From contig OY979718.1 in assembly GCA_963855995.1 (NCBI GenBank), forward strand, positions 42,777,559-42,841,558: a stretch of DNA of 64,000 bases, read 5' to 3'. A program made the position numbers and the translations under genes. This document shows positions 11,474 through 22,314 of the stretch, one piece after another (position 1 is the stretch's first letter; every line of letters starts with the position of its first letter). This stretch comes from Muricea muricata. Taxonomy: Eukaryota; Cnidaria; Anthozoa; Malacalcyonacea; Plexauridae. The notes below the pieces were generated by a model that searched no databases, was not told where the DNA came from, and saw only the letters and a list, made by a program, of their open reading frames with translations.

Positions 11474-12160
11474 AAGTCATGACTCATGTACTCTTAAGCA
11501 ATCAGATTCACCGCTTAGAGTTATAGCACTAAGTAAAAAAATATTAAAAATTACCTGTAAGTATTTTTACATGCATCTCATTTATATCCTCGAAACACAA
11601 CTATATACCCCTCTCCCGTCCCTGTCACTCTCCGGCAAGTTAAAAAATGTTTTTAAGGGAGGGGAAATATTTGCCAATAGGATTTATTATAATTGAAATA
11701 TATGGTTTTGTCGACGATCGCAGTTCGTTGAATCCTAGCTCTAGGTGGATTGTAGTTCTGGCGGATCAATTTGTTTTTATTTGTATCATTTACATTTACT
11801 CTTTAATTTGAATTTCTCGCTCAGGATCCGTAAACTTGCAAGTAAGGGTAATAATTCCATGTTCTCAGTACGCGAAATTAAATTTTAATCCAAGCCCTAA
11901 ATCTAATCAAAAACATGACAAATAAAACGCTGGTTAGGATTAGATAGGCTTGGATTAAGATTTATATGAGCACGCAATTATTACCTTCTTTAGCCGGAAA
12001 ATTACCCAGGAAACTCACGTCATCCAATTTAATCCGGACGAGTTTCTATCTTAGACCACACGCACATAGTCTGATCTGATCGCGCCAGTATGTAATGACA
12101 GCAGTGTATAGCTATTGATATGTATTGAAAAGACTGTACATAATGTTTAGAGACCTACGG
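11474..12160. other. Intergenic DNA with an imperfect inverted repeat
   Basis: A loose inverted repeat spans about 11,845-11,990 (GTAATAATTCCATGTTCTCA with AAATTTAATCCAAGCC, and their complements). It flanks a lysine-poor AT-rich core. No gene is supported; the frame at 11,445-11,696 begins inside the neighbouring MITE arm. Confidence 0.4.
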
Positions 12161-12164
12161 CTAT

Positions 12165-12535
12165 GTTGGACATTTTGAATGGCCGCAATTCAGTTGGCAG
12201 ATCATTGGGTTATTTGGGCCAGCATATCGAGTGTTGTAGGTTTGATTACTATCCTGGGCTTAAGCTTTTAAGCTTGCTTTGTGTTAATTATCTTTTCCCG
12301 GTGTTAAAAAATGGAGTAACACAACTAACATTATTGTGTATGACAATTTTTTTTTTGGGAGGGGAGAGAGGTTGTGGCTTCAACCAGGCCGTGTTAACAT
12401 TAAACCCACAGAGGTGCTCTAAAACACCGTATAGGCTTATAAAACTGTGAGTTGGAGACATTGCGCGGTGGCCGAAAAAAGAAACGTAATATTGTAGTAA
12501 ACAACCACAGATCTTTATGATCATATTATATAATA
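12165..12535 (+). repeat. tRNA-derived SINE-like copy
   Basis: A degenerate A-box (TTCAGTTGGCAGATCATTGGG) and B-box (GTAGGTTTGATTACTATCC) lie about 35 bases apart near 12,190-12,255. A longer non-tRNA body follows and ends with the CCACAGATCTTTATGA motif shared with 10,469-10,484. A run of T bases then a G-rich block is at 12,350-12,372. The whole fits a tRNA-headed SINE in sense orientation; family unknown. Confidence 0.45.
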
Positions 12536-12672
12536 AGTCAAATAACGTCATATCCGCTAAATTTATTGCATAACATTGTTGATAAAGTATTTTATGACCG
12601 GGTATATAGCCATTTGGTATATATTTAATAACAATGCACATTGCAAGTCACGTGTCGATGTAGTGCGATGAA

Positions 12673-13029
12673 ATGAACGAAGTTATGGGTCTGTCCTACA
12701 TATATAGTGGACAATTACATTATATGCAAATACGTACATCACAAGGGCAAGACAGCTGCAGTTTAGTCTCCGTCGCAATTAGTGCGTGCAACACAAGCAT
12801 AGGACAGCTGCAAATCAATTCCGATTCTCTACCGCAATCAATACTGAAAGCTACACTGCTCAAGAGTATACCAGAAAGGTGGAATAAACACAAGAAAAGG
12901 GTAAGAAATGACCGAACACCTGTCTCTATAGCTGTGTACGATGAAGTGGGATGGTTGCTGAAGAATTTTAAAGCTCAAGGCAAGGAATTTCATCTTAAAA
13001 AGTTGTTCACAATTGTGAATTATTTTTGA
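12673..13029 (+). CDS. Possible small protein, 118 aa, unknown
   Basis: The open frame starts at ATG 12,673 and ends at TGA 13,027-13,029. It has no recognised domain, signal peptide or membrane segment. The composition is fairly ordinary for a soluble protein, with a basic middle (ERWNKHKKRVRNDR) and a charged C-terminus. It stands alone between SINE-like DNA and another small frame on the same strand. It could be an exon or a chance frame; only transcript evidence would tell. Confidence 0.25.
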   Translation: MNEVMGLSYIYSGQLHYMQIRTSQGQDSCSLVSVAISACNTSIGQLQINSDSLPQSILKATLLKSIPERWNKHKKRVRNDRTPVSIAVYDEVGWLLKNFKAQGKEFHLKKLFTIVNYF

Positions 13030-13278
13030 ACAGTTATAAAAAAATCAGCGCATTTGAGTGAAAACGTATCAAAAAGAATTTACGAGTGAATGTGTGAACA
13101 TTCCTGGATAGCGATTGTGCAGGAGCTTCTGCTAACAACGAGCTAATCCCAGCTATTTGATTTTGGAAAACGTGCCGTACGGTTGTGTCTCTGCTTACAC
13201 CTGGACAACTATAACTGCTGAGTTCTTGTTCAGCTCAATTAATAAACACAAAAGAAAGGTTAAAAAATCAGTGAGACA

Positions 13279-13566
13279 ATGAGTTATCAGCAGAATTCGT
13301 ACGACATTAGCCCAACCAAATCTGGAACTGTGGCATCTTCTTCATTTTATCATCATACAACATCTAATACCAGTGAGAAAGTAGGCGATTTTGCACCGCT
13401 TATAATTGTTCCTGTGCTGATAATTACTTGCATATGTTGCAGTCTAGTGTATCTGATCAAAAAGTATAAAATTTGTCGAAGACGATCAATTGTGTTTCAT
13501 GAGACATCCGAAGCGCAAGGCACGGAAATCACTAACGATCGTGGTACTAACATTAATCTAAAATAA
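13279..13566 (+). CDS. Possible small single-pass membrane protein, 95 aa
   Basis: The ATG at 13,279 opens a 95-residue frame. It has a Ser/Thr/Tyr-rich N-terminal half, one strong hydrophobic segment (about residues 40-60, LIIVPVLIITCICCSLVYLI) and a basic stop-transfer KKYKICRRR. A short polar tail follows. This is the layout of a type III or I single-pass protein without a cleaved signal. AATAAA overlaps the stop codon region at 13,563. I do not recognise the family. No neighbour helps. It may be a real single-exon gene or the end of a longer one. Confidence 0.4.
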   Translation: MSYQQNSYDISPTKSGTVASSSFYHHTTSNTSEKVGDFAPLIIVPVLIITCICCSLVYLIKKYKICRRRSIVFHETSEAQGTEITNDRGTNINLK

Positions 13567-14340
13567 AGAAAATGATGAGAGGGGATTTGCCAGGTTTTGT
13601 TATGAATGAGACATATCGAAATACTATAAAAATATAGAAATACTATAAAAATATAGAAATACTAACAACTTTAGAGTTAACTAGTTTTCCGTTACGTATG
13701 ACATGCTATATTTAGATAACAGTGGTTTAAAGCATGCAGCCATGTGATATCAGTCGAGGAGAATTATGCATGTAGAGTAGAAATTATATAACAGTTCCGA
13801 CATCAGACGCGCCCACCACTTGCGACAATCGTTATCGTATTTCCCAATAAAGCAACAAGCACCAACGAGGGGGCATATATCAATAATAATCGGATGTTAC
13901 GCCATCAAATTGACACCTAATTATACTTAAGACCAGTGAATTCACGTGTAATTAATGTTAACTGGCGTAAGTACGTACTACTCGTTAATTAGTTCAAGAT
14001 ATGATCAGCAAACTACTACTATATTGAAATGGTTGCCACGAGACTGAAGAATCTTAATTAAAGCTTTATACCAACGTATACTGAGGTTCGTTTGGTAATA
14101 AAACACGCAATCATATGTGACAATTTCTGCAACTAATGACTGTTTGCTAATACCATTTAAGACTGTATTGGGATTCAATTTCAAGTAATCGGGTATCGTT
14201 CAAATCTTTCGCTATTTTTAGATTTAAAAATGATTTGTCTATAACGCGAAATCCGCTTGATTTTTTAACATGTCGCTCATCAAGCGCATTATTTTTATGC
14301 TACAATTAGCATCAAACTATGAAAATGAATATCTATTTTA
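13567..14340. other. Intergenic AT-rich DNA
   Basis: A short tandem triplication of AAATACTATAAAAATATAG lies at 13,617-13,660. Nothing else is supported. Confidence 0.4.
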
Positions 14341-14354
14341 TTAGCTTTCCCGCA

Positions 14355-14640
14355 AGCCAAAGGGCAGGGTCACCAGAACAAATTACTGTGGGACCGTATC
14401 ACTTAGCCCATCCTGTCAACTTCCCTCCTGTGGGAGGAAACCGTACTACCCGAAAAATGTACCTCACGCTTTCAGCAGACTGACTTGTGGCAAACTGTTG
14501 GTATATACTACTCTCACATGATGACTTAGTTCGAGTCAGGTGGACAAGTTCTTACTGACATTGTCACAATCGAACCCGCGACACCAGAAGTGGAAGCTAA
14601 GTTGTCGTCTAACTACTTTGCCACATATGAAATATTAAAC
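14355..14640 (-). repeat. tRNA-derived SINE, reverse orientation
   Basis: Read on the minus strand from 14,625, the sequence opens with GTGGCAAAGTAGTTAGACG (A-box TGGCnnAGTnG type). About 35 bases later comes GTCGCGGGTTCGATTG (B-box GGTTCRA type), the pol III promoter arrangement. A body with CCCACAGGAGGGAAGTTGAC follows. The plus strand shows the matching TCCCTCCTGTGGGAGGAAACCG block at 14,420-14,442. No cloverleaf is complete, so this is a SINE rather than a tRNA gene. Confidence 0.6.
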
Positions 14641-15249
14641 AAAAAAATAATCTAATACCTATACTTTAATTACCGGCAGCTTTGAAAAGCACTTTAAAGC
14701 GCTGATTTTGCACATGGTTCGATGGGCATTTGCACTGAGGGGGGAGGGGGAGGGCATCGCAATCCATCACCGACATTACCTTCACTCTCAGAAATTGGAA
14801 GATACGCAATTTCCTGCGATTTTAATAATCATTCGTTTTTTAACTGCATTATCGGTAACGTTTTGGTAACGGGTCTTGCTCGAAAAAAGCACTTTTGTAC
14901 ACGTCGAACAGTGTATGGGGCCATAATCCCGCATAATCAAGGGGGTATAAACATGGGGGCATACATTTTTTTGAAAAAAATTGTCTTGCTTGATTTCTAA
15001 GTCGGTTATTTGAGCTTAATCGTCATCAACTACTACCTGCCATAGAAATCTATAGCTCATCGAGATCATACTGGATACCAGGATGTCTAGAGAATCCCAC
15101 TGAATGTCACTCAAAGAATTTCCGAATATAAAAAATAATGGTATTACAGATATGAATATTTTAACTGTGGTTACATGAAGTTCATCAAACCGTCTCCTTA
15201 CCAGACCTCTAAAAGCTAGTGCGTGGTTAGGTTGTCATGGTAATTCAAT
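14641..15249. other. Intergenic DNA
   Basis: The G-rich run near 14,738-14,752 starts a frame without recognisable features. Bases just before 15,250 are the likely promoter and 5' untranslated region of the possible gene that starts there. Confidence 0.35.
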
Positions 15250-15421
15250 ATGGCCGCTGTTTCAATGCAAGATTCAGTAATTTTTAATAACACATCGACA
15301 GAAAACATAGGATATGCAAAAGAATTCTGGAAATCGATTGATGGAAATTTTGACGAAAAATCTAGTCTTTTCGTGCCAGGCGTAGACCATCGATTGCGTA
15401 CTGCATCACAGAATAATAGAA
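15250..15421 (+). CDS. Possible first coding exon, unknown protein
   Basis: The ATG at 15,250 lies in the good context AATATGGCC. The frame runs 57 codons to a strong splice donor, AGAA/GTAAGT, at 15,422, leaving phase 1. The peptide (MAAVSMQDSVIFNN..., KEFWKSIDGNFDEKSSLF) has balanced composition and no low-complexity character. I do not recognise it. A 42-base segment at 17,982-18,023, bounded by CTGCAG/ and /GTATGT, keeps the frame open from phase 1 and could be a following microexon. That link is inference. Confidence 0.4.
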
Positions 15422-15619
15422 GTAAGTTTCAATGTTTCGTTTCGAAGTAGTTTACAACAGTTTGTCAACGGCAACCAGGTGTGCTAATCATATTACGCTT
15501 GTTACCGTAGTTTGGTTTAAGTGAACACAAAGCCCGATCCAACTGCAATCACCACCCAACGCTTTATAGAAGCATGGCATATTTGTAATACTACCGCGTG
15601 ACCCAAAAAAGTACTAGAA

Positions 15620-15712
15620 AAACAAAGAAAATGGTCAACTCGGCCCACTATGTAACTCGGCCCACTTCTTAAGTCAACTCGGCCAAGAATCGAAGTTAAC
15701 TCAGCCCAGCAC
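15620..15712. repeat. Short repeats of AACTCGGCCCA
   Basis: Four spaced copies of an 11-base motif, CAACTCGGCCCA / TAACTCGGCCCA / CAACTCGGCCAA / TAACTCAGCCCA, occur within 90 bases. The spacing is irregular. This may be a small minisatellite or a cluster of protein-binding sites. Confidence 0.55.
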
Positions 15713-16423
15713 GTGCGAAGAAAAATAGATGCCATAAACTTCATCTATTTCTTGGCAATTTCATTGAAATCCTTTAAAAGCATCACAATCACGATTATCA
15801 CGTACGTTTGTAAAATTGCCTTCACAGTACACCATATCATTCTTGCCCTGAAAAGCGCAAGTACCACACGGCCATTTACGTTTGGAAACGCGAGTGAATT
15901 GTCTTGCCATTTTAGGACTTTATAACAAAGATGAAAACGTACGTACGGTGCGAGTTCTAACGAGCGAGATAGCTACTGAGCTGTAACCAACTTGGTGCAC
16001 ACTAGCTTTTTTATATCTAGTATGCTAATTGAGAGAAATTCTTTCACAATGATGTCATTTCCCCCACGCCAGTTATACTCTTTTATCTGTTCTTTTTATT
16101 TTAAGTTTTAGTGTTTTTCCTAATCCTTTTAGAATTTTGTAAAGTTACGTTTAACGTTATTTTTAATCTTTTTGCGAAACACTGATGCTCAGGAACTACG
16201 ACAACTATCTGGCAATATTTGTTTTTGCAGCATCTATTGTCCGCCAATTTATTTTGCACGTGAACACAGATTGATCATTGGCGCAACCTCTGTTGTATGG
16301 CGAGTCAGGAGGTCGCGTTTGGCAATGCAGACGTTGTGAATCGCATGTTTTAATTACATTCAAATAAAATTTCTTGGATAATTGTTAAGCGAAAACAAGC
16401 TTAACATCCCATGCTCTGCGTTT

Positions 16424-16925
16424 GTTGGGTGCATTAATCTGTTGGGTGCATTTTGTCTGTTGGGTTTGTTGTGTAGATTGGGTCTGTTGTGTGCGATGGG
16501 TTTGCTGGGTGCCTTGGGTTGTTTGGTTCGTTGGGTGCGTTGGGTCTGTTATGTGTGTTTGTTTTGTTGGGTTCGTTGGCTCTGTTGGGTTTGTTTGGCC
16601 TGTTAGGTGTGTTGGGTTCATTTAGTCTGTTGGGTGGATTTTTATCAGTTGGTTGCCGTTAGTCTGTTGGATGTGTTGGGTGTGGTGGGTCTTTTCAGTG
16701 AATTTGGTGTTTTACGCGTGCTTAGTCTGCTGGGCCCGTTAGGTTTTTTGAGTTCGTAGGGTCTGTTGGGTTCATTTGGACTGTTGGGTTGGTTGGGTCT
16801 GTTAGGTTCTTGGGTACGTCTGTTGGGTGCGTTTGCTCTGTTGGTTACTTTGGGTGTGTTGGGTGTTTGTGTCTGTTGGGTGTGTTCAGTTTGCTGGGTC
16901 TGTTAAGTTTGCTGGTTCTGCATAT
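16424..16925 (+). repeat. Degenerate TGTTGGGT repeat array, 0.5 kb
   Basis: A strand-asymmetric array is built from variants of (C)TGTTGGGT with period about 10 (TTGGGTGCGTTGGGTCTGTTGGGT style). The G/T-rich strand is plus and the A/C-rich strand minus. Long Pro/Thr/Gln- or Leu/Val/Cys/Trp-rich frames on both strands come from the repeat. The last clear units are near 16,920, with an echo at 17,080. It resembles a decayed minisatellite; it is not a perfect telomeric repeat. Confidence 0.8.
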
Positions 16926-17087
16926 AAAAGACCCTGGGTGCGAGGTTGCATGTATTTCTCTTTTACTTGCTCAATTTTCTTCAGTTTTTATAAAAAGCCA
17001 CAATCAGCTTACATGAAATATTTCTTGATTACCGGTACACAATGCATTATATGCTGTGATATTGCATCGTAGTGTTGGATCTGTTGG

Positions 17088-17640
17088 GTCGAACCCTGCG
17101 CGAAATCGCTATTCGTAAAACAGGGCGTGTGTGGGTACTTTCTGTATTTTTTTATTTTCAGCCTGACTATGTAGCCGCACTATATTTAGCCCTGCATGTA
17201 TACTAGAAATACATTACATGTAGAAACCCCCTCGCCGTTTCAATTTTTCCTACTTTGCGAAAGTAAAGTTAATTCTTCGTCGCAAGATGCATTCCTAGTC
17301 CAGCTCTACGCTAGCTAATAAATGACAATGATTTACCTTTACCTTCGTTGATACCTGTACTTCTCCACTTGCTTGATCTTGTCTGCAGGCATTCTTCTTG
17401 ATTCTCTTCCGCAACTAAATCCATCGTAACACATCCATCGTAACATTTTCCATTTTCCCAGATGTTTTGTGATTTACAGTAAAGTTAAACTGTTTAAAAA
17501 GTGCTTTCCAGATGATAGAAAGAAATGTGTAACAGTTAAATTTCGTGTCGTGACTAATACAAAAACAAAATATATCAATTCAGCCAATCACGACGTTCCT
17601 AGTCACCAGTCCAACCTCGGAATTTAACACGTCAGCTAAA
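17088..17640. other. Intergenic DNA
   Basis: No gene, repeat or RNA feature could be supported here. Confidence 0.35.
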
Positions 17641-17649
17641 AGGTCGAAC

Positions 17650-17684
17650 GTCCAAACCAAACCAAACCAAACCAAACCAAACCG
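17650..17684. repeat. (CCAAA)n microsatellite
   Basis: About six tandem ACCAA pentamers. Confidence 0.85.
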
Positions 17685-17981
17685 ACACATAATGGCGGAT
17701 GACTTTCGCCTCTCAGAATTAGTAACCCTCGCCCCGGGCTGGCTCCGTTTAAAATTCTCGTTACTTTATGGCGAATTTTTTTGTTTTTCCACCAAACTGA
17801 TATGACCATAATGAGGATCAACAATAGGTTTTGCGGGTTGCTGGATTACGATTATTTTGGTAACGCGAAAAAGGAATAATTAGCAAAATAGCGGGTGGGA
17901 GTCGAAAAAATTATTTCTCTAATTAATGATCATAATAATTGTTTTCCGTTCCAACAACGTTATATTGTGACCCTACTGCAG

Positions 17982-18023
17982 GTAAAACAACAGAAAAACT
18001 TCAAAATGCAAGTGAAGAACCAG
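17982..18023 (+). other. Candidate 42-nt microexon
   Basis: The segment is preceded by a CTGCAG acceptor and followed by a CAG/GTATGT donor. Its 42 bases leave phase unchanged and would extend the frame opened by the possible exon at 15,250-15,421 by 14 codons. The upstream polypyrimidine tract is weak. This is a proposal that needs transcript data. Confidence 0.2.
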
Positions 18024-18941
18024 GTATGTACAAAGAGTCAAGGCTTTTTCAAAACTCTAAAACATTACACTGGTCCCTTAGCGAGATACATTTAGAACAA
18101 AGTACTAGCTACAGCAGTGTTCAACACATCACATATGTTTACCATAGAAAGTAATTTTTATAAAAACCTCTTAAATTGACAACAAAACGTTGTACGAACT
18201 CATTTCAAGTGCGTTCTGACAAATTACCAGTTTCACAGTCATAAAGACCATGTGGTAGTACCACGTGTGGCAGTGCCTCCCTAAAACAGAAATTGCGTTC
18301 CCTTCGCTCGGCTACCCTTCGTTGTTTCCGCCTTTGCACATTTTAGCAAAATCCTCTCTTTTTAAAGTTATAATAAATGAATGTTGCAGATATTTATATA
18401 TATTTTAAGCTTAGAAATTAACTGTAAAGACGCCCAAAAAGAGGTCTTCTTAAGGTAACTTGTTTTTGCTATTTTTGTAAAACATATTATTCATTTTAAA
18501 ATGTTTCAAGGCCTTGTGAGTCACAGAAATGAAGTCAGCAGGAGGCTCAAAGTTGAAGAAGAAGAATATGTTCATAGAGTAGTAAGATATAATTAAATAT
18601 GTTCTTAGTAAGTTTATTTTTATTAATGGGTCCACTTTCTGTCAAACTCGTGACGGACCGTGCTGAAAATAAATTATCATTAATGAACACTAAACAGGCT
18701 AAATGCACTCGTCCGTTTTTTTAAATATGTATGCAGCATACTCTGAAGACACCAGACATCACGTTCAAGCTTGTTTCATGATGGCGAGTCGTTATATAAT
18801 CAATCCGAAAATTATCCGGCAAGGATAATTTCGAGTGATCGTTATAACAACATCAGTTTCACGTATTCTTTGTGGGAAGAAGCTGTCAGTCATAGCCAAG
18901 TCCTAAATTAAATTAGGCGTGGTTTATTTTGGCTGAACTAC
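18024..18941. other. Intergenic DNA
   Basis: A small hairpin (CATGTGGTAGTACCACGTG, 18,249-18,267) is the only distinct structure. No gene is supported. Confidence 0.35.
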
Positions 18942-19103
18942 GAGCTACAAAAGTCACCCATTTGCAAACGCTGTTTCACCCCAGAATATAGCGCCCTTTT
19001 AACCATGTTTTGAATGAAATCTCTTCTGAGCTTTACACAGGGTTAAAAGGGCGCTATTTTAGGGTTGAAAACAGCGTTTGTAAATTGATGACTTTAGTGG
19101 CTC
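18942..19103. mobile_element. MITE, about 160 bp
   Basis: Imperfect inverted arms of about 60 bp run from GAGCTACAAAAGTCACCCAT on the left to its complement (ACTTTAGTGGCTC) on the right. Both carry the TGCAAACGCTGTTT and TATAGCGCCCTTTTAACC blocks. No coding content. Confidence 0.75.
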
Positions 19104-19515
19104 TTGGTTATCAATGGCGGCCTTCAATTTGGCTTCGAAAAGAACAGCAAAGTTATCGTTCCAGGTATAGTTAAATAGAGTTTTCTGGTAACCATCAATA
19201 AAAACAGCCAGTAGGCTGTAAAAACATAGCCTACATTAAACTGAACATTAAAAACGTTCCATGCTTAGTTATAACTCCAAAAAGCCAACATAGAATGACG
19301 AAATAAAGACAGCTAAAACGGTAATAAAAAATAAAATAGATTCAGCAATAAATAGGTGAATATTTTTTTAAACATGCATTTCGTTGCCTCCTGCAAAGTT
19401 TTTACCTGCCTATATACGTTACAACATCAATATCATTCAACGAATAAATCTACAATTTTACCGGATCATACAACACGTTGTAGAGTGCGACGTTTGAGCT
19501 AAGGATAACACCCAT

Positions 19516-19637
19516 GATTACAGCGTAATTTTGTGGAAACACCACGTAAATAAATGGTCGCAATTGAGCTAACCTCGGATCTTTATCAGTGCTGACAATA
19601 TATTATTACATTGTTTCCACAAAATTATACTGTGATT
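19516..19637. repeat. Short inverted repeat
   Basis: ATTACAGCGTAATTTTGTGG with AAACA on the left pairs with TGTTTCCACAAAATTATACTG on the right across a 75-base loop. It is a small MITE-like hairpin. Confidence 0.6.
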
Positions 19638-19802
19638 TCCAAGTTCCAACCACTATGCGAGCATACTGATGACACCTATAATATAGTGTCAATGTTTTTA
19701 GCTTGATCAAAGGAAGCAACAGCAAGATATCATGAAAAAAAGAAAAGACGAGCGACTTGCAGTTAGTAATTTCTTATTCAACTCCAGATTAAGTTTTCGT
19801 AC

Positions 19803-21057
19803 TGTGTAATCAGTGGCGAAGCCAGATGTCCTGCTTGTCCTGCTGAGCATGACATAGAAAATTTCAAATGATGAATTATTTCACCCACATATTTTTTATA
19901 AGAAAACACATTTACCCAGCTTTACACATTTTCTTATATTTTCCTAATTTCAATACGTTGCGCAGAAATTATAACCACAGAAATACTTTATGAACGTTAT
20001 TTAATAACTTATTTTGAATGAATGCGGGTCTTTACCTGCATGCTGGCAAAAGCAGGAAAAATGGGTGGCCTGCCCGAAGTTTAGTCCTGCTCAACTCAGG
20101 CGAGCAGGACAATCTTAAAATTCTAACGATGTTCATTGGCTAAAACAGCTTTTAAGAATGCAAAACACGCCAAAATATGCATTTTACTCCTGCTCGAGCT
20201 TTGACGCATGATATTTCGCATGATAAGCTGAATTATTTTCTGAATTATTCATATTCCGGTGGCGAAATAGCTTTATGAATATGGAAATCAATCCGATTCA
20301 ACCAAGCGTATCTGACAGTACACGAGACGTTATTGTTGGTCTATTACGAAAGTCTTTTAGTTCGCGAAATCAAAGCGAACAAAAGGCTATAGTATGCTCA
20401 TCATATCCTAGCAATTACAACAATATATAATACGTCAATGTGCCTGCAAAATTTGATCGGGAAATTTTAAAGCAGTTGAATTGAGATGCATATCACGAAA
20501 TTTGATGAGACGCTACAAAAACATCACGTAAATGCGCTTGTAACTTTTTAACTAGACGGACTATGAATTTCATTCAACTATATTTATGCTCATCATACCC
20601 TAGCGATTACAACAATATATAATATGTAAATGGTAGCAAAATGGTAGAAAATTTGATTGGGATATATTTTTCCAGTGAAATTGATATAAATATTGACATG
20701 AAATTTGATCAGGCGCTAAAACCACGAATTATTTTGGAGTACACGGCGATACGAATTATTATGTCATCAATATCTGCCGGTGTCTGTGAATGGGGTTTTC
20801 CTATTGTTTTGTCTATCTTGTTGTCCGAAATATGCTTAAATGTCCACATTTTGCCCCTCATTAGCTCAAGCTATTCCCTCAAATTTCATGCTCAGATTGC
20901 CGCAAATGGCGATTCTGGGAGTCTAGATTTCAAAATTTTCTGGGGGAATTCCCCCGGACCCCCCCCCCCCCCCATGTGCATCGGGCTTTCACCTTCGGCG
21001 CTCGTTGCGAAATAGCATGACCACTTGCATCAAGCTGGCTTCGCCACTGTGTGTAAT
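19803..21057. mobile_element. Non-autonomous hAT-like element, 1,239 bp
   Basis: The element at 19,811-21,049 has terminal inverted repeats CAGTGGCGAAGCCAG at both ends and a perfect 8-bp target duplication TGTGTAAT (19,803-19,810 and 21,050-21,057). Both features fit the hAT superfamily. There is no transposase frame. The interior repeats a block of about 40 bp (CTCATCATA..CCTAGC..TTACAACAATATATAATA) at about 20,398 and 20,587. It also has a C-run at 20,958-20,973. The frames inside are not convincing genes. Confidence 0.85.
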
Positions 21058-21274
21058 GATGAGTTAACCTGCCTTGCTTACAATTATAGAAAGAAAACAT
21101 CAGAGAGGTCAGCAAGGAAACATTTGTGGAGGAGTTGTAAGTTTACTAATTTAGTAACTCGCTTTCTTTTATCGACTATACGGGGCGGTATACATGCATG
21201 AAGGTGTGGTAGTGTATACCCAAAGTCTGTACAAATATAGCGTGCACACAGAACAAAATGAAGTCCTCTTGTTT

Positions 21275-21540
21275 AATCTACCTGGGGCCGGTTGTATCAA
21301 AGGCGTTTACCTTAAACGGTGGATAAGGGAAATTTAAAAAACCACTTTTACACCTAGTACGGAACAGAAATTATGAGTTTAATAGAATAAATATTTAGTT
21401 TTATATATAATTCTTCGTCTCAGGTCAAATAACTTTAGCTGGTTTGTTTATACAACATGCAAACTTGTTTTATATTTTTGACTTATCCACCGTTTAAGCT
21501 ACACGCCTTTGATACAACCGGCCCCAGATGTGGTAGATTA
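21275..21540. mobile_element. MITE with GGGGCCGGTTGTATCAAAGG ends
   Basis: Near-perfect inverted arms of about 45 bp (left from CTGGGGCCGGTTGTATCAAA at 21,282, right ending CAACCGGCCCCAG at 21,527) continue inward through TTAAACGGTGGATAAG. An outer TAATCTAC/GTAGATTA pair extends the inversion. The loop is AT-rich with no gene. Confidence 0.75.
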
Positions 21541-21924
21541 GCCGCAAAACTTAACGAGAAATCATACCGAAACAATCGACACACAGCTGCTATGAACATA
21601 TATAAATTAAAAAGATATTATTACCAATGAGTGTAACAAATGCGTGCTGACTTGGTGTGCCCGAATTCAGGGTATCATAATGCGAAGAAATTACGAGCTG
21701 ACAAAGCAATGGTTGTGTGTGCCTGAAAACCTGATCGGTGCTCTCACCTTTTAATGACAAAGACTGTGATTGATTATTGTTGTTGGGGGACTCAATAATA
21801 ATATTTAACATACATATAATTATACAGTCTATTCACAACTTCTTTATGGCGCTCTTTGTTCGCATCCCAGTCTTAGTGTTATCAGTCTTATGCAAGTTAA
21901 TTGTGAAAGTCAGTATAATATCCA

Positions 21925-22314
21925 AGCTAAGCGGATCAATTTAAGTTAAAGCCCCCCTATGCATAGGGTGGCGTATATTTAAATGGTCATTTGAGTATAC
22001 GCCCCTTTTTATAGTATGAAATAACAAAGTTAAAAACGTCGAAAATATCGCAAACTTGTTTAAACTTCTTTTATATATTTGTTGGTTCCGAAAGGAACCG
22101 TTTTTTAATCTTTTCTTCGTCTTTAAATTCTTCATCTGTTTACCCGATATTGCAGCGCAATTTAAAATTGCATTGAATTTGCGTGCCTTTGTAATAAAAT
22201 TACTCGCTAATTTGAATTTGTTTACAAAAAACGTTACAATTTTGTTATTTAAATATACGCCACCCTATGCATGGGGGGGGGGGGGGGCTTTAACTTAAAT
22301 TGATCCAGCTAAGC
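21925..22314. mobile_element. MITE, 374 bp, with 8-bp target duplication
   Basis: The element spans 21,933-22,306. Its ends are inverted copies of GGATCAATTTAAGTTAAAGC, followed by a C-run (G-run of about 15 on the right), then TATGCATAGGGTGGCGTATA. A perfect 8-bp duplication AGCTAAGC lies at 21,925-21,932 and 22,307-22,314. Eight bases suggest a hAT-type transposase in trans, although the terminus does not match the usual CAGNG hAT end. Open frames on both strands are not genes. Confidence 0.8.

Noticed and set aside
10464-12260. Functional tRNA genes
   Set aside because: A- and B-box-like matches exist but no acceptor stem or complete cloverleaf can be formed.
16382-16625. Long frames on both strands rich in Leu/Cys/Trp or Pro/Thr/Gln
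   Set aside because: They are direct translations of the TTGGGT repeat array and have no independent coding evidence.
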